64,000 nucleotides of DNA from Flavisolibacter ginsengisoli DSM 18119 (GCF_900129295.1 NZ_FQUU01000001.1:124001-188000), one strand, 5' to 3'. Positions 8,566-17,894 are shown, numbered from the stretch's first letter. The notes: a model not told the origin generated them from the letters alone. Translations and numbers: made by a program.

Positions 8566-8573
8566 CAAAGGTA
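8566..8573 (-). promoter_or_regulatory. Putative -7 box for mutS2
   Basis: On the minus strand TACCTTTG fits the Bacteroidota -7 consensus TAnnTTTG and lies about 28 bp upstream of the mutS2 start. No good -33 TTTG is visible at the usual spacing, so the call is tentative. Confidence 0.4.
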
Positions 8574-8688
8574 AAGGCTCTATTTGTTCTAAAATTGGGT
8601 TAAAGCACCTCCAACCTTGTGTTAAAACTTTTTTGTTGGGATTTCATTATATACTTTCAGATGGAAATTTGTTCTCCCAAGTAATTGT

Positions 8689-9345
8689 ATGATATCTAAA
8701 ACCATTTTTTCTGTTCTTAGTTTCTGCACGTTATTTGCGTGTAACTCCGAAAAAAGCTATACAGCTATGAGCTCTTCCCTGATCAATTCCGTCGAAAGAA
8801 CAAATACAGATACTGCTACGTTTGGCACCGGTTGCTTCTGGTGTACTGAAGCTGTATTTGAACAACTCAATGGAGTATTAAGCGTTACTTCTGGTTATTC
8901 AGGCGGATCAGTAGTAAAACCTACCTACAAAGAAGTATGTACCGGGGAAACAGGTCATGCAGAGTGTGTACAGGTGGTGTATGAGCCAGCCAAGATATCA
9001 TACGAGGAATTACTTGAGGTATTCTTCCAGGTCCATGACCCAACTAGCCTGAACCGCCAGGGTGCAGATGTTGGCACGCAATACAGGAGTGCCATTTTCT
9101 ACCACAACGATGAGCAAAAAGAAAAAGCTCTTTTTTATAAAAAAGAACTGGACAAAAGCGGTGCCTACAATAAACCAATTGTAACAGAGGTAACTGCATT
9201 CACCAAATTTTATCCTGCAGAGAACTATCACCAGGAATACTACGAACTGAATAAGAATACGAATCCTTATTGCTCTGTAGTTATCCGGCCGAAACTGGAA
9301 AAGTTTGAAAAGGTCTTTTCCAAAAAATTAAAAAGCAATAACTAA
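8689..9345 (+). CDS. msrA: Peptide-methionine (S)-S-oxide reductase, lipoprotein
   Basis: A 218-residue MsrA. The signature GTGCFWC puts the catalytic Cys at 49. The substrate-site and recycling regions GVLSVTSGYSGG, YKEVCTGETGHAE and YEPAKISYEELL are all present, as is the C-terminal YHQEYYELN stretch. The N-terminus is a lipoprotein signal peptide with lipobox LFAC (C18), so this MsrA should sit in the envelope and repair oxidised methionine in exported proteins. It stands alone and is closed by a strong terminator 12 bp after the stop. A second catalytic MsrB domain is absent. Confidence 0.95.
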   Translation: MISKTIFSVLSFCTLFACNSEKSYTAMSSSLINSVERTNTDTATFGTGCFWCTEAVFEQLNGVLSVTSGYSGGSVVKPTYKEVCTGETGHAECVQVVYEPAKISYEELLEVFFQVHDPTSLNRQGADVGTQYRSAIFYHNDEQKEKALFYKKELDKSGAYNKPIVTEVTAFTKFYPAENYHQEYYELNKNTNPYCSVVIRPKLEKFEKVFSKKLKSNN

Positions 9346-9357
9346 GCATATTTATTA

Positions 9358-9380
9358 AGCCCTGGTTACAGGGCTTTTTC
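9358..9380 (+). terminator. Intrinsic terminator after msrA
   Basis: AGCCCTG (9358-9364) pairs with CAGGGCT (9369-9375) around a GTTA loop and is followed by TTTT. It is 12 bp beyond the msrA stop codon. Confidence 0.9.
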
Positions 9381-9542
9381 TTGCCCCAAACCTAAGGACG
9401 CCGGGAAAGGATATCTAACAGATAGACTTAATTATTTATAGTGCACCTCCCCGAAAGACCCTGCAGGCTTCTGTGTATTCCATTGAATTTTTAAAATGTC
9501 TTTCTGTGAAGTATATTGTTGAGCCAACATTAACTGGTATCA

Positions 9543-10586
9543 ATGAAAAAACTATTAGTATTTATTCTGCTCCTTCCTGCATGCTTTGTATCCTGGTCGC
9601 AAAAAGGTCTTCCTTCCTTGACCATACTTACCCAGGGTAATAAAATATCATTGCGTGGATTAAGCGTTGTCAATGACAACGTGGTCTGGGTCAGTGGAAG
9701 CAATGGCACAGTAGGAAGATCCACCAATGGAGGAAAAGACTGGCGTTGGCTGAAAGTTAAAGGTTTTGAAAAAACAGACTTCCGTGATATAGAAGCTTTT
9801 GATGGTAGCACTGCCATTATAATGGGTGTGGGAGAACCTGCCTACATATTAAGAACGGTTGATGGTGGTGACACCTGGAAGGTAGTGTATGAAAATAAAG
9901 CAAAAGGCATGTTCCTTGATGCCATGGAATTCTGGAACAGGGATGCAGGCATTGTGATCGGCGATCCTACTAACGGCAAATTCTTCATTGCCCGCACATT
10001 CGATGGTGGTAACACCTGGAAAGAGATTCCTGATCAATATAAACCAGTAGCAGACAGCGGGGAAGCCTGCTTTGCTGCCAGCGGCACCAATATCCGTGCC
10101 CTTAGTAATGACGAAGCGGTATTTGTAACCGGGGGATTGACCTCTCATATATTCATCAGGGATCAAAAGATCTCCCTGCCTATGATACATGGAAAAGAAA
10201 CTACCGGCCCCAATTCCATAGCCGTTTGGGATCGTTATCATAAAAAAGGTGGTGATAAATTAGTGATCGTGGGCGGAGATTTTTCAGCCGATACTTCTTC
10301 CCTTAAAAATTGCTTTTACAGCAACGACAGGGGCAAAACATGGAAAGCTTCTAAAACCCCTCCCAAAGGATACCACAGTTGCGTTGAGTTCCTCGCTAAA
10401 AAACAATTGGTTACATGCGGACTTACCGGGGTTGATTACACTTTCGATGGGGGTAATACCTGGATACCTATATCATCGGAGAGTTTCCACGTGGTGCGCA
10501 TCGCCAAATTTGGCACTACTGTTTACCTGGCTGGCACCAATGGCAAGATCGGGAAACTGGTGTATAGTGGCAAGGTCAGGAAGTAA
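9543..10586 (+). CDS. Secreted YCF48/sialidase-like beta-propeller protein
   Basis: A 347-residue exported protein (signal peptide MKKLLVFILLLPACFVSWSQ). It has repeated propeller blades carrying the Asp-box-like sequence STNGGKDW, TVDGGDTW, TFDGGNTW, SNDRGKTW and TFDGGNTW again, at intervals of about 45-100 residues. This is the WD40-like YCF48/BNR fold. Bacteroidota versions are often annotated as oxidoreductases or photosystem stability factors, without evidence for either activity. The catalytic residues of true sialidases (Arg triad, Tyr/Glu pair) are not evident, so a binding or scaffolding role is more likely. It appears to be a single-gene unit. Confidence 0.8.
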   Translation: MKKLLVFILLLPACFVSWSQKGLPSLTILTQGNKISLRGLSVVNDNVVWVSGSNGTVGRSTNGGKDWRWLKVKGFEKTDFRDIEAFDGSTAIIMGVGEPAYILRTVDGGDTWKVVYENKAKGMFLDAMEFWNRDAGIVIGDPTNGKFFIARTFDGGNTWKEIPDQYKPVADSGEACFAASGTNIRALSNDEAVFVTGGLTSHIFIRDQKISLPMIHGKETTGPNSIAVWDRYHKKGGDKLVIVGGDFSADTSSLKNCFYSNDRGKTWKASKTPPKGYHSCVEFLAKKQLVTCGLTGVDYTFDGGNTWIPISSESFHVVRIAKFGTTVYLAGTNGKIGKLVYSGKVRK

Positions 10587-11378
10587 TATAGAACTATGAT
10601 TTTTAGGATTAATAAGGATTATTGAGGAGGGGATAAAATATGGAACAATAGAACAAGGAATGTAAAGGTGGTTAATCCGGAGATGCATGTTATTGCTTTC
10701 CTATCTTAAAACGAGTATCAGGAATTTCCAGGATCTTCAAGATTAATATTCTGTATAATAATCAAATATCAAAAGGGATACTCTATAGTAGTTTTATTTT
10801 TTTCTGCGCTATCTGGCTTTACAAACAAGAATTAAATTACCACACCTTCTCTCACAACTTTTGCATGTGTGTATGTATACAGAACCATTGTTTTCTGCCC
10901 TAAGTTTTAAAATTCGAATAGTCTAAAAAAACAGACCCTAAAACAAGCCCTTTTGGCCTGGCACTTCAAAAATCCTCAAATTTTGGTCTTAAGGGGCATT
11001 GCCTGTTAGTACCAGAGGAGTCCTGTGCTAATATTCAAAATTTTTCCTGCCAAAATTCCAGATTCCTTTATTGTAAAAACCAACCCGGGCAGGAGATATC
11101 CCGAAGATATCCCGAGGATATCCCGAGGATAAGCCGACGATAAGCCGACTCTTATAGAGTCGGGATATCCTCGGCTCATCTATGGCTTATGTATAAGATA
11201 AAGTTGAGATAAGGTAGGAATAGGCCTATTCCTGGTTAGATCAAAAAGTAAATATTTGTAGCAATTATTCCATTGAATTATTGGAACTGGCTTAAGGTTA
11301 TAGCCCATAATGGAAGGTGATATCCTTAACATATGGGTCAAAGGCAATTTTCCGGGCTACAGACTCCCGGCTCCAGGC
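10587..11378. other. Intergenic region with 11-bp-period repeat element
   Basis: 792 bp with no plausible gene. Its right half holds the 11-bp repeat/palindrome element at 11094-11192. The first 100 bp (tatgatttttaggattaata...ttaatccgg) is reminiscent of dispersed Bacteroidota intergenic sequence, but I cannot show a second copy here. Confidence 0.5.
11094..11192. repeat. 11-bp-period tandem/inverted repeat element, copy 1
   Basis: Five consecutive 11-mers start at 11094, 11105, 11116, 11127 and 11138: AGATATCCCGA, the same again, GGATATCCCGA, GGATAAGCCGA and CGATAAGCCGA. They run into a palindrome CGACTCT-TAT-AGAGTCG at 11146-11162. Three 11-mers of the inverse orientation follow at 11160, 11171 and 11182 (TCGGGATATCC, TCGGCTCATCT, ATGGCTTATGT). 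The whole reads as a degenerate 11-bp array folded about a centre. A sister element with a different unit but the same plan lies at 63098-63178. Confidence 0.85.
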
Positions 11379-13265
11379 TCAACTCCTGCCCTTCACCTTT
11401 ATCTCCGCCAATCTTTTTTTTCCATGCAACAACACCTTTAGGGTTCTCCTTTTTAAGGAAATAGAAACACCTTCTTCATGTTCATCTATATGATGACGAT
11501 AGGCAGATAGAATATCTTTATATGATAACACCCCGGTTATTTTATTATCATCATGATCAACCACAGGCAATACATCTACATTCTCTTTTGCCATAACTTC
11601 CACGGCAGCCTTCAGTGAATCTTCATTGGTAATAGCTATAGGCTTTCTTTTGATCAGTGAACCGATAGTATTCTGTTCTTTTTGGTGCATACTGAAAAGG
11701 CTGGAAGAACTAATGATGCCATTAAACACACCTTCCTTGCTGACTACTATATAATAGTTGCGCTGCTGGTCCTTGTGTGATTGCAACCATTGACGTACTT
11801 CCTCAATAGTGGTATCAGCGCACAACACTGTGCCATTTTCCTTGGTCACCTGCTGCACAATCATTTTGTCCAATATATCAGGTTCATAGGAATGTGGCGT
11901 TTTCACGCCTCTTCTTGCGATCTTTTCTGTCATGATGGTATTTTCCATAAGCAGGAAGGAAACAAAATAGGCACCTATACAGGCTGCCAAAAGTGGAAGC
12001 AAGGCATTGGACTGTCCTGTAGATTCAATAGCAAAGATGATGGACGTAAGCAGGGCACGCGACGCGCCGGCAAACATGGCCGACATGCCTATCAACGCGG
12101 CCATAGGTAAGGTAACACCAGCATTGGGAAACATGTATATAATGAACGTACCTAATAATGCGCCTGTAGCCCCACCTATCGTTAACAATGGAGCAAGGGT
12201 ACCGCCGGAGGTTCCGCTTCCCAGGGCAATGGCCCAGGAAATGAACTTCATAAAGCAAAGGGAAGCTACGATCTGAAAGGTCATGGTTCCCGAAAGAATA
12301 TCAGTAATATTATCGTACCCTACCCCCAGTGTCCGTGGTGCGAAATATCCGACAATACCTACCAAAAGACCACCAATGGCTGGCCACCACATCCAGTGTA
12401 TGGGTAGCTTCTCAAAGGCATCCTCGATGAAGTAAACGATCTTGGTAACCCCGGCAGCTATGAGCCCTATAACGATACCTATAACACTGTAAATAGCTAA
12501 TGCTGTATTACCCGGCATTTCAAGTTGGGGCATAGGGAAGACAGGGCCGGCTTCAAATAATAGGTGATGCCCCGCAGAGCCGGTGATGCATGCCAATGCA
12601 ACAGGAAGTATGGATCGGGGTGAAAATTCAAACAACAATAATTCTATGGCCAGGAATATGGCTGCAATAGGGCTTCCAAATATGGCAGACATACCTGCTG
12701 TGGCACCAGCAGCCAATAAAACTTTTCTTTCGTAATGAGATATCTTTAAAAGCTGACCCAGCGTAGAACCCAGGGCGCCACCTGTAGCAATGATGGGTCC
12801 TTCTGCACCAAACGGTCCACCGGTACCAATAGAAACCGCCGAGGAAATAGGCTTAAGATAGGTAATGGATGGTCTTATCTTACTTTTATTGGTAAGAATC
12901 TGTTCCATAGCCTCGGGAATACCATGTCCCCTTATGGCCTTTGATCCATATAATGCCATCAAGCCAACAATTACTCCACCAATGGCAGGCACTAAAATCA
13001 CAAACAGGCCATACGTGTTAGTAGCAGGGCTGGAATGTGCAAATGAGAACTGGTGGTGGAAAGAAAGGTTTGTAATTAGGTTGATGAGGTAAACTAAAAA
13101 CTTTGCAATAAAACTGATGCAAATACCAATAGCTATGGCTAAGGCAGAAATATAGAGCAGCCTGGATTTATCTGCAGGTATTCTGAAAGAATTATCCTCT
13201 TTGAATGATTCATCAAAAGATATGGAAATGGGAATGCCATTGTGTGCTAAAGGTTTTTGTTTCAT
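11379..13265 (-). CDS. ClC-family chloride channel/transporter with CBS domains
   Basis: About 628 residues: a ClC membrane core of 10 or more helices, then two CBS domains (roughly the last 130 residues) and a basic tail. The ClC motifs GHGIPE, GTGGPFGAEGP and GSGTSGGTLAPL are present. The external gating Glu is there (E155 in GAEGP, counted from this start). The internal proton Glu found in CLC-ec1 is replaced: the aligned segment reads LAIELLLFEF, Leu in place of E203. That suggests a channel or altered coupling. I chose the ATG at 13265 because the longer frame from 13340 runs into the end of the upstream regulator gene. It sits 37 bp behind a Crp/Fnr gene and is probably its partner. Confidence 0.9.
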   Translation of the reverse strand: MKQKPLAHNGIPISISFDESFKEDNSFRIPADKSRLLYISALAIAIGICISFIAKFLVYLINLITNLSFHHQFSFAHSSPATNTYGLFVILVPAIGGVIVGLMALYGSKAIRGHGIPEAMEQILTNKSKIRPSITYLKPISSAVSIGTGGPFGAEGPIIATGGALGSTLGQLLKISHYERKVLLAAGATAGMSAIFGSPIAAIFLAIELLLFEFSPRSILPVALACITGSAGHHLLFEAGPVFPMPQLEMPGNTALAIYSVIGIVIGLIAAGVTKIVYFIEDAFEKLPIHWMWWPAIGGLLVGIVGYFAPRTLGVGYDNITDILSGTMTFQIVASLCFMKFISWAIALGSGTSGGTLAPLLTIGGATGALLGTFIIYMFPNAGVTLPMAALIGMSAMFAGASRALLTSIIFAIESTGQSNALLPLLAACIGAYFVSFLLMENTIMTEKIARRGVKTPHSYEPDILDKMIVQQVTKENGTVLCADTTIEEVRQWLQSHKDQQRNYYIVVSKEGVFNGIISSSSLFSMHQKEQNTIGSLIKRKPIAITNEDSLKAAVEVMAKENVDVLPVVDHDDNKITGVLSYKDILSAYRHHIDEHEEGVSISLKRRTLKVLLHGKKRLAEIKVKGRS

Positions 13266-13302
13266 CTGGTCTGTTATATAAAATGGTTGTTTACAATTGT
13301 TA

Positions 13303-13989
13303 TCAGGATTGTTTTTTACTGAATTGCTGAAGCCGATCACTATCGTTGATCTTTATAGATTTACCATTGGTAGTAATGATCTTCTCTTCGGCCAATTCAT
13401 TGAAGAACTTAAAAACCGTTTCATAGGTGGTACCCGCATAGGAAGCAATATCCTGCCTGGTGATGGTGGCTGCGATATGTTGATCATGATTCACCCCAAA
13501 TATGTTTCTCAATTCCAACAGGGCCTCTGCTACCCTGCCTTTTACTTCCATATGGGCAAGGTCACGCATACGCATTTCAGCTTTTTGCAATTCAGTGGCA
13601 TAAAAATGCATGAGCTTATAGGTTAGCTCATGGTTTGTTTTCAATGTTGCCTCCAGGAAATCATTGCTGATAAAACAGGCTTTGGAATCTTCAAGGGCAG
13701 TGGCGCCGATAGGATATTCTACTACTCCACCCAAGCCTCTGTGACCTAATATGTCGCCTGCTTTAGCAAACCTTAATATGAGTTGCTTCTGTTCGCCCCA
13801 TTGCTTGTATACCTTAACTGAACCGGTATATATAAAATAAATGCCTTTCACGGGGTCTCCTTCCCTGAATATGTCTTCCCCTTTTTTAAATTGATAGGTT
13901 TTTTTATGAAGTGCAATTGCCTCTTTCCAGGCGGGGATACAAAAACTGCATAAAAAACAACTGTTAACGTTGCACGCTGCCTCCTGCAT
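13303..13989 (-). CDS. Crp/Fnr-family regulator with N-terminal cysteine cluster
   Basis: About 228 residues: cyclic-nucleotide-binding-type beta-roll (YQFKKGEDIFREGDPVKGIYFIYTG region), a long dimer helix and a C-terminal winged helix (TRQDIASYAGTTYETVFKFFNELAEE). Counted from this start, the N-terminus carries four cysteines at 6, 11, 14 and 17 (C-x4-C-x2-C-x2-C). This resembles the iron-sulfur region of Fnr proteins and hints at redox sensing. The frame is open from 14034, but the ATG at 13989 puts the Cys cluster at the N-terminus as in relatives. The ClC gene follows on the same strand. Confidence 0.88.
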   Translation of the reverse strand: MQEAACNVNSCFLCSFCIPAWKEAIALHKKTYQFKKGEDIFREGDPVKGIYFIYTGSVKVYKQWGEQKQLILRFAKAGDILGHRGLGGVVEYPIGATALEDSKACFISNDFLEATLKTNHELTYKLMHFYATELQKAEMRMRDLAHMEVKGRVAEALLELRNIFGVNHDQHIAATITRQDIASYAGTTYETVFKFFNELAEEKIITTNGKSIKINDSDRLQQFSKKQS

Positions 13990-14202
13990 GCGCAAAAGTA
14001 CTGGTTTTATACAAAAAGAGCACATCCATAACAATGCTCAGCTCATGTTTTACCACAAGTTTTAGTTATTAACCTTCAATTTAATATTGCGCAGGCAAGC
14101 TTTTTGTATATTAAGTATTAAGTTTGCACACCATCCAATTATCACCCCGGGGCGCTATCGGATAACTATCCTTTAACTTTTATAAACTGATAAATCAATT
14201 AT

Positions 14203-14640
14203 ATGAATTACGATTATTTTCCTCAATCTGTTTTTTCCAGGACTTTACTCACTTCAGTATTTGCTGGTATCCTTGCAACACTGGGGTGCCTGATTTATGA
14301 TGTCATTTTTCGACAATCAACCCATTTTAACCTGAACCCATTAATCAACGTGTCTACACTGATATTTGCAGTAAACCTTATATTTTTAGTAATTGGGGCG
14401 TGTTACTATGCATTTAAAAAGATGTTCAATAAAGGTGACCTTGTGTTTTCCATTGTATTTATACTATTGACCTTATTCTGTGCATGGAGAGGCGAGGCTG
14501 CCCATAGAAGCGCAGATAAGGTATTAAATTCTGAATTTCACACGCTTTTGCTGGGTGTTATTTTAATAATGGGATTCACGGCTTCTATTATCATCCCGGT
14601 TTTGTTCAATAACAGGAAATTCAGGGATTTCGTAGTCTGA
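14203..14640 (+). CDS. Small membrane protein of unknown function
   Basis: A 145-residue protein with four predicted transmembrane helices (about 14-36, 47-69, 80-95 and 112-134). No known family is recognised. The N-terminus MNYDYFPQSVFSR is polar and the loop AWRGEAAHRSADK is charged. It is a single-gene unit, divergent from the Crp/Fnr gene, with a terminator just beyond its stop. Confidence 0.65.
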   Translation: MNYDYFPQSVFSRTLLTSVFAGILATLGCLIYDVIFRQSTHFNLNPLINVSTLIFAVNLIFLVIGACYYAFKKMFNKGDLVFSIVFILLTLFCAWRGEAAHRSADKVLNSEFHTLLLGVILIMGFTASIIIPVLFNNRKFRDFVV

Positions 14641-14672
14641 TTTTCATGCCGTAACTATAATAATAAGTTTGT

Positions 14673-14698
14673 AAATACCTGGCTCTGGCCGGGTATTT
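14673..14698. terminator. Bidirectional terminator between convergent genes
   Basis: AAATACCTGGC (14673-14683) pairs with GCCGGGTATTT (14688-14698) with one G-T wobble around a 4-nt loop, an 11-bp stem. It lies between the + strand membrane-protein gene and the - strand kinase gene, so it can serve both. Confidence 0.8.
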
Positions 14699-14722
14699 CC
14701 TTTATTACTCAATTACTTGTTT

Positions 14723-15811
14723 TTACAAAGCCAGGTTTTCTAACAAGGGTTGTTTTTTGATAAGCGCATCAAGTAGTGTTGCCTGGTTAAGTGCCCTGTT
14801 GAAGTTATGCCCGGGGTACTTAGCACCATAATAAATATCATTGTTCAGATGATCAGTGAGAAAGCGAAGTGCCTGCATATAGATCATGAACTCACCGGCA
14901 TAAAAGAAATGTTCTTTTTCCGTCCCCGTCAGATCTGCCTTCATTTCCTGGTAATATCCCTGAACAATAGCTTTATAAAACTCATCACGCACTTCTATTT
15001 TGGAAAGATCAGTTTCTTCTTCATTTACAGGTGACAGGTAAGTGCGCATCATATCACCCACATCACTTATAAAATAACCGGGCATTAAAGTATCCAGGTC
15101 AATAACGCAAATGCCTTTATCATCCTTATCAAACAATACGTTACTGATCTTTGTATCGTGGTGGGTAACCCGTAATTTAAACTCCGGATTCTGCCTGATG
15201 CTTTTATATTCATCTACAATGAATGAACGTAATTGCAATTGTTCTATTAATCTCTGCGAATTCCTTATCCGTTCCGTATTTCCATTTTTCAGCGCAAGCA
15301 GGAATTGATTATAACGCAGTTCCAGGTCATGAAATGAAGGAATAGTGAGCTTTAGCTGAGTGATATCCATGCCGGAAAGCAGTGATGTAAACCGGCCAAA
15401 TTGGAGTGCAGCTTCATATGCCTGTGCGGGCGTATGCACCACATCTATTGAATGTGAACCCGGCACAAAAGAGAACATCCTGTAAAAGCCCTTATCTTTT
15501 ACATAAATCATCTGGCTTCCTTCGGTGGAGGTTAACGGTGCAATAAAAGGATAGGAAGGATGATTTTGCTTTAGATAGGCAGCAACCAACTGTATGTTGA
15601 ATGCAATAGCTTCAGGATCCAGGAACACAGCATCATTTATTCTTTGTAAAATAAAGGAATCACCAGGTGTTGTTACCTTCCAGGTATTGTTGATCAATCC
15701 TGTACCAAATGGTTCCAATATTGAAGTTTCCTCCTTCAATCCGTATGCAGGCAAAACAAATTCAGGCATGTCCAATATATTATTACAATGAGGTTTAAAA
15801 TTAAAGTACAA
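14723..15811 (-). CDS. APH-family sugar kinase, N-acetylhexosamine kinase-like
   Basis: A 362-residue phosphotransferase of the APH/choline-kinase fold. The catalytic loop is HHDTKISNVLF (D219, N224) and the metal-binding stretch VIDLDTLMPG (D238/D240). The N-terminal lobe carries the nucleotide-binding loop FGTGLINNTWKV. Close relatives in Bacteroidota are annotated as N-acetylhexosamine 1-kinase; that substrate is inferred, not proven. An internal ATG (15769, MPEFVLPAYGL) is an alternative start. It is the last gene of a leftward CBM9-LacI-kinase unit, opposite an MFS sugar importer. A role in phosphorylating the imported sugar is therefore likely. Confidence 0.8.
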   Translation of the reverse strand: MYFNFKPHCNNILDMPEFVLPAYGLKEETSILEPFGTGLINNTWKVTTPGDSFILQRINDAVFLDPEAIAFNIQLVAAYLKQNHPSYPFIAPLTSTEGSQMIYVKDKGFYRMFSFVPGSHSIDVVHTPAQAYEAALQFGRFTSLLSGMDITQLKLTIPSFHDLELRYNQFLLALKNGNTERIRNSQRLIEQLQLRSFIVDEYKSIRQNPEFKLRVTHHDTKISNVLFDKDDKGICVIDLDTLMPGYFISDVGDMMRTYLSPVNEEETDLSKIEVRDEFYKAIVQGYYQEMKADLTGTEKEHFFYAGEFMIYMQALRFLTDHLNNDIYYGAKYPGHNFNRALNQATLLDALIKKQPLLENLAL

Positions 15812-15888
15812 AGATGCTGTGAAGTTGATCTAACGAAAGTTATAGCAAAGAAACGAACAGGAAAGGTGCAATCGAGTGCGCAAGATCA

Positions 15889-16920
15889 TTATACCCGTGC
15901 ATTGCCATGCATGACCAATGTTGCAGGCATTTCTTCTACATAGGTAGTGTCTATAAGATTATTCTCCGTTTTATCGTGGAGCAATTTGATCATGATCTCC
16001 ATAGCTCTTTCACCCTGACCATAAGGGTATTGTTCAATGGATACCAATGGTGGAAATGCAGTGTAATTAGTGATGGGCAGGTTGGCATAACTGACGAAGA
16101 TAATATCTTTATTGACCTGTATACCCTGCTGTTGCGCATATTGTACAGCATCCATATGCACGTAATCATTAAAAGTGATAATAGCCACAGGAGGATGTTT
16201 CAAAGCGAGGAGGCTCCTCATAGCTGCATAAGTACCTTCACGGGAAAGGTTTGTCTTTTCCACCATTTGCATATCAACCTTTAATTTTCTTTTGGATAAG
16301 CCTTCTATATAGCCATTGAGTCTTTCCTTGCTGGCTGCTAACTTATCAGGGCCATTAATCAGCGCTATGCGTTTATATCCCCTGCTGATCAGCCATCCCA
16401 CCATATCTATCGTCCCTTTGTATAGATTGCAATACACCTTGTTGACCTTCTCAAATGGTGGCACACGGTCAAAATACACTATGGGAATATTGTATTTTTC
16501 AAGTGCCGTCAAATGATCATATTTGTTGGTTTGCTTTGACAGTGAAATGATAAGGCCATCAACTCTTTGTTTTTTCATTGCTTCCACCACGTTCTTTTCC
16601 TTTTCAGGATCATCATAGCTTTGGCCAAAAAGTATGGTATAATTGTGCTCTGTAGCTGCTGATTCAATGCCGCTGATGGCTTCTGAAAAGAATTCTTCCC
16701 TAATAGAGGGAAGGATCACACCAATAACAAATGTCTTTTTCTGTTTAAAAAATATAGCCTGGGCATTGGGCTCATAATTAAGTTCTTTAGCAAGTTCCTG
16801 CACTCTTGTCTTGGTGCGGAGACCTATACGTGGATGATCACTCAAAGCCCTTGAAACAGTAGATACAGATACATTCAATCGCCTGGCAATCTCTTTTATA
16901 GTAGGAAGCTTTTTATCCAT
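15889..16920 (-). CDS. LacI-family transcriptional regulator
   Basis: A 343-residue LacI/GalR protein. The N-terminal HTH reads TIKEIARRLNVSVSTVSRALSDH and is followed by the hinge helix (LAKELNYEPNAQA). A periplasmic-binding-protein-like sensor domain runs from about residue 60 (FVIGVILPSI...) to the end. I prefer the ATG at 16920 (MDKKLPTIKE) over a GTG 12 bp upstream. LacI proteins bind palindromes with a central CG; such sites (consensus GCGCAAAC/GTTTGCGC) occur in the intergenic region 17655-17894 and before the second susC at 60194-60242. The regulator probably controls both its own neighbourhood and the distant locus. The effector is unknown. Confidence 0.92.
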   Translation of the reverse strand: MDKKLPTIKEIARRLNVSVSTVSRALSDHPRIGLRTKTRVQELAKELNYEPNAQAIFFKQKKTFVIGVILPSIREEFFSEAISGIESAATEHNYTILFGQSYDDPEKEKNVVEAMKKQRVDGLIISLSKQTNKYDHLTALEKYNIPIVYFDRVPPFEKVNKVYCNLYKGTIDMVGWLISRGYKRIALINGPDKLAASKERLNGYIEGLSKRKLKVDMQMVEKTNLSREGTYAAMRSLLALKHPPVAIITFNDYVHMDAVQYAQQQGIQVNKDIIFVSYANLPITNYTAFPPLVSIEQYPYGQGERAMEIMIKLLHDKTENNLIDTTYVEEMPATLVMHGNARV

Positions 16921-16976
16921 ATCAGGAATCACAATTTACACAAAAGAAAAACAGGCTAGCCTGGCAAATTATTATG

Positions 16977-17654
16977 CTATTTGAAATCGAGGATGCCAAA
17001 GCAATGTAGCAAGTGAAAATTAGGTTCAGCAGAATCAACATTCTTCCAGCATATAAAATGGGGCTCAGGCAAAAGATCGCCGCATTTATAAAAATTTGCA
17101 AGGCATTGACGTCCTTTCAGGTTATCAATGGAGGAATGTAAAAATACCTGCATTGGTATGCGCAATGTTAGTTCCCAATACTTGTTTTCATCTCCGGATT
17201 TATTCTGTATCAGGCAATAGGTACCAATGGTTTGAATAAGTGGCGCCGGCAACAAACGCCGTTCAGTTTTTGAACTGCCATAACCCACTAAAGCAGTACC
17301 TGTGCAATTGAATTCAAAATTATAATAGTACTTGCCGTCGAACGAAATAAAGAACTCTACGCATGAGTCTTGCCACACAGGACCATTTATCTCTGTAGCA
17401 GCAGCTCTTACATATCTTTCCTTCACATTGAATTTGATATAGATGGCAGATTGACTGTAGGCAATAGAGAAACTGACAACCGGCTGATAGGGATAAGAGT
17501 CTTTCCATGGTGCATATTGAAGGAAAGATGTTTCCATGGAATCCAGTGCCTGTGCAACTGATGCCATTGAATATCCTGCAGCATCTGCTATAAATTGTAT
17601 AGGTAATGGTTGCTTGGTATCAATGGCAGAAGACAACTGGTGGACTGTATTCAT
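16977..17654 (-). CDS. Carbohydrate-binding family 9-like protein
   Basis: A 225-residue protein of the CBM9-like beta-sandwich group. It contains IYIKFNVKERYVRA, VWQDSCVEFFISF and YYNFEFNCTG, which mark that family in Bacteroidota. No signal peptide is seen, so it appears cytoplasmic, unlike typical secreted CBM9. It is the first gene of a leftward unit with the LacI regulator (57 bp downstream) and the sugar kinase. Its function is unknown, and a sensor or sugar-handling role is only a guess. Confidence 0.75.
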   Translation of the reverse strand: MNTVHQLSSAIDTKQPLPIQFIADAAGYSMASVAQALDSMETSFLQYAPWKDSYPYQPVVSFSIAYSQSAIYIKFNVKERYVRAAATEINGPVWQDSCVEFFISFDGKYYYNFEFNCTGTALVGYGSSKTERRLLPAPLIQTIGTYCLIQNKSGDENKYWELTLRIPMQVFLHSSIDNLKGRQCLANFYKCGDLLPEPHFICWKNVDSAEPNFHLLHCFGILDFK

Positions 17655-17800
17655 AATAGAAAGTAAAAAAGGGCCGTAGTTAAAACAACAGCCCGCTAAA
17701 CGAATGCTTATTTCGAAAATTAAAACTCTGTTTGATCAATAACCTTAACTCCATAGGGAAGTTTGTCATCAAACTTAATCAAATTGTTTATTTTATAACT

Positions 17801-17816
17801 ATGCAAACGATTGAGC
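17801..17816. promoter_or_regulatory. LacI-type operator O1 (importer/CBM9 intergenic)
   Basis: ATGCAAAC/GATTGAGC, centred on CG at 17808-17809. The inner ten bases caaacgattg follow the LacI pattern. It is the weaker of two sites here, with four mismatches from perfect symmetry. Confidence 0.65.
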
Positions 17817-17828
17817 AAATTTGTGATT

Positions 17829-17844
17829 GCGCAACCGTTTGTGC
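17829..17844. promoter_or_regulatory. LacI-type operator O2 (importer/CBM9 intergenic)
   Basis: GCGCAACC/GTTTGTGC, centred on CG at 17836-17837, 28 bp from O1, with two mismatches from symmetry. It lies about 50 bp upstream of the MFS start and could block that promoter. The same half-site recurs at 60.2 kb. Confidence 0.75.
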
Positions 17845-17894
17845 TCTGAAACCAACAGGTCATTTACTATATTTAAAAACAGTAACAAGCTACT

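Noticed and set aside
10593-10700. Degraded copy of a dispersed Bacteroidota intergenic repeat (tttaggattaataaggatt...ttaatccgg)
   Set aside because: Resemblance is from memory only and no second copy exists in the window; a genome-wide repeat search is needed.
11094-11192. Possible CRISPR array
   Set aside because: Units are 11 bp and contiguous, with no spacers, and they invert around a palindrome. No cas genes are in the window.
13266-13340. N-terminal extension of the ClC protein
   Set aside because: It overlaps the Crp/Fnr coding end and carries no membrane or family feature.
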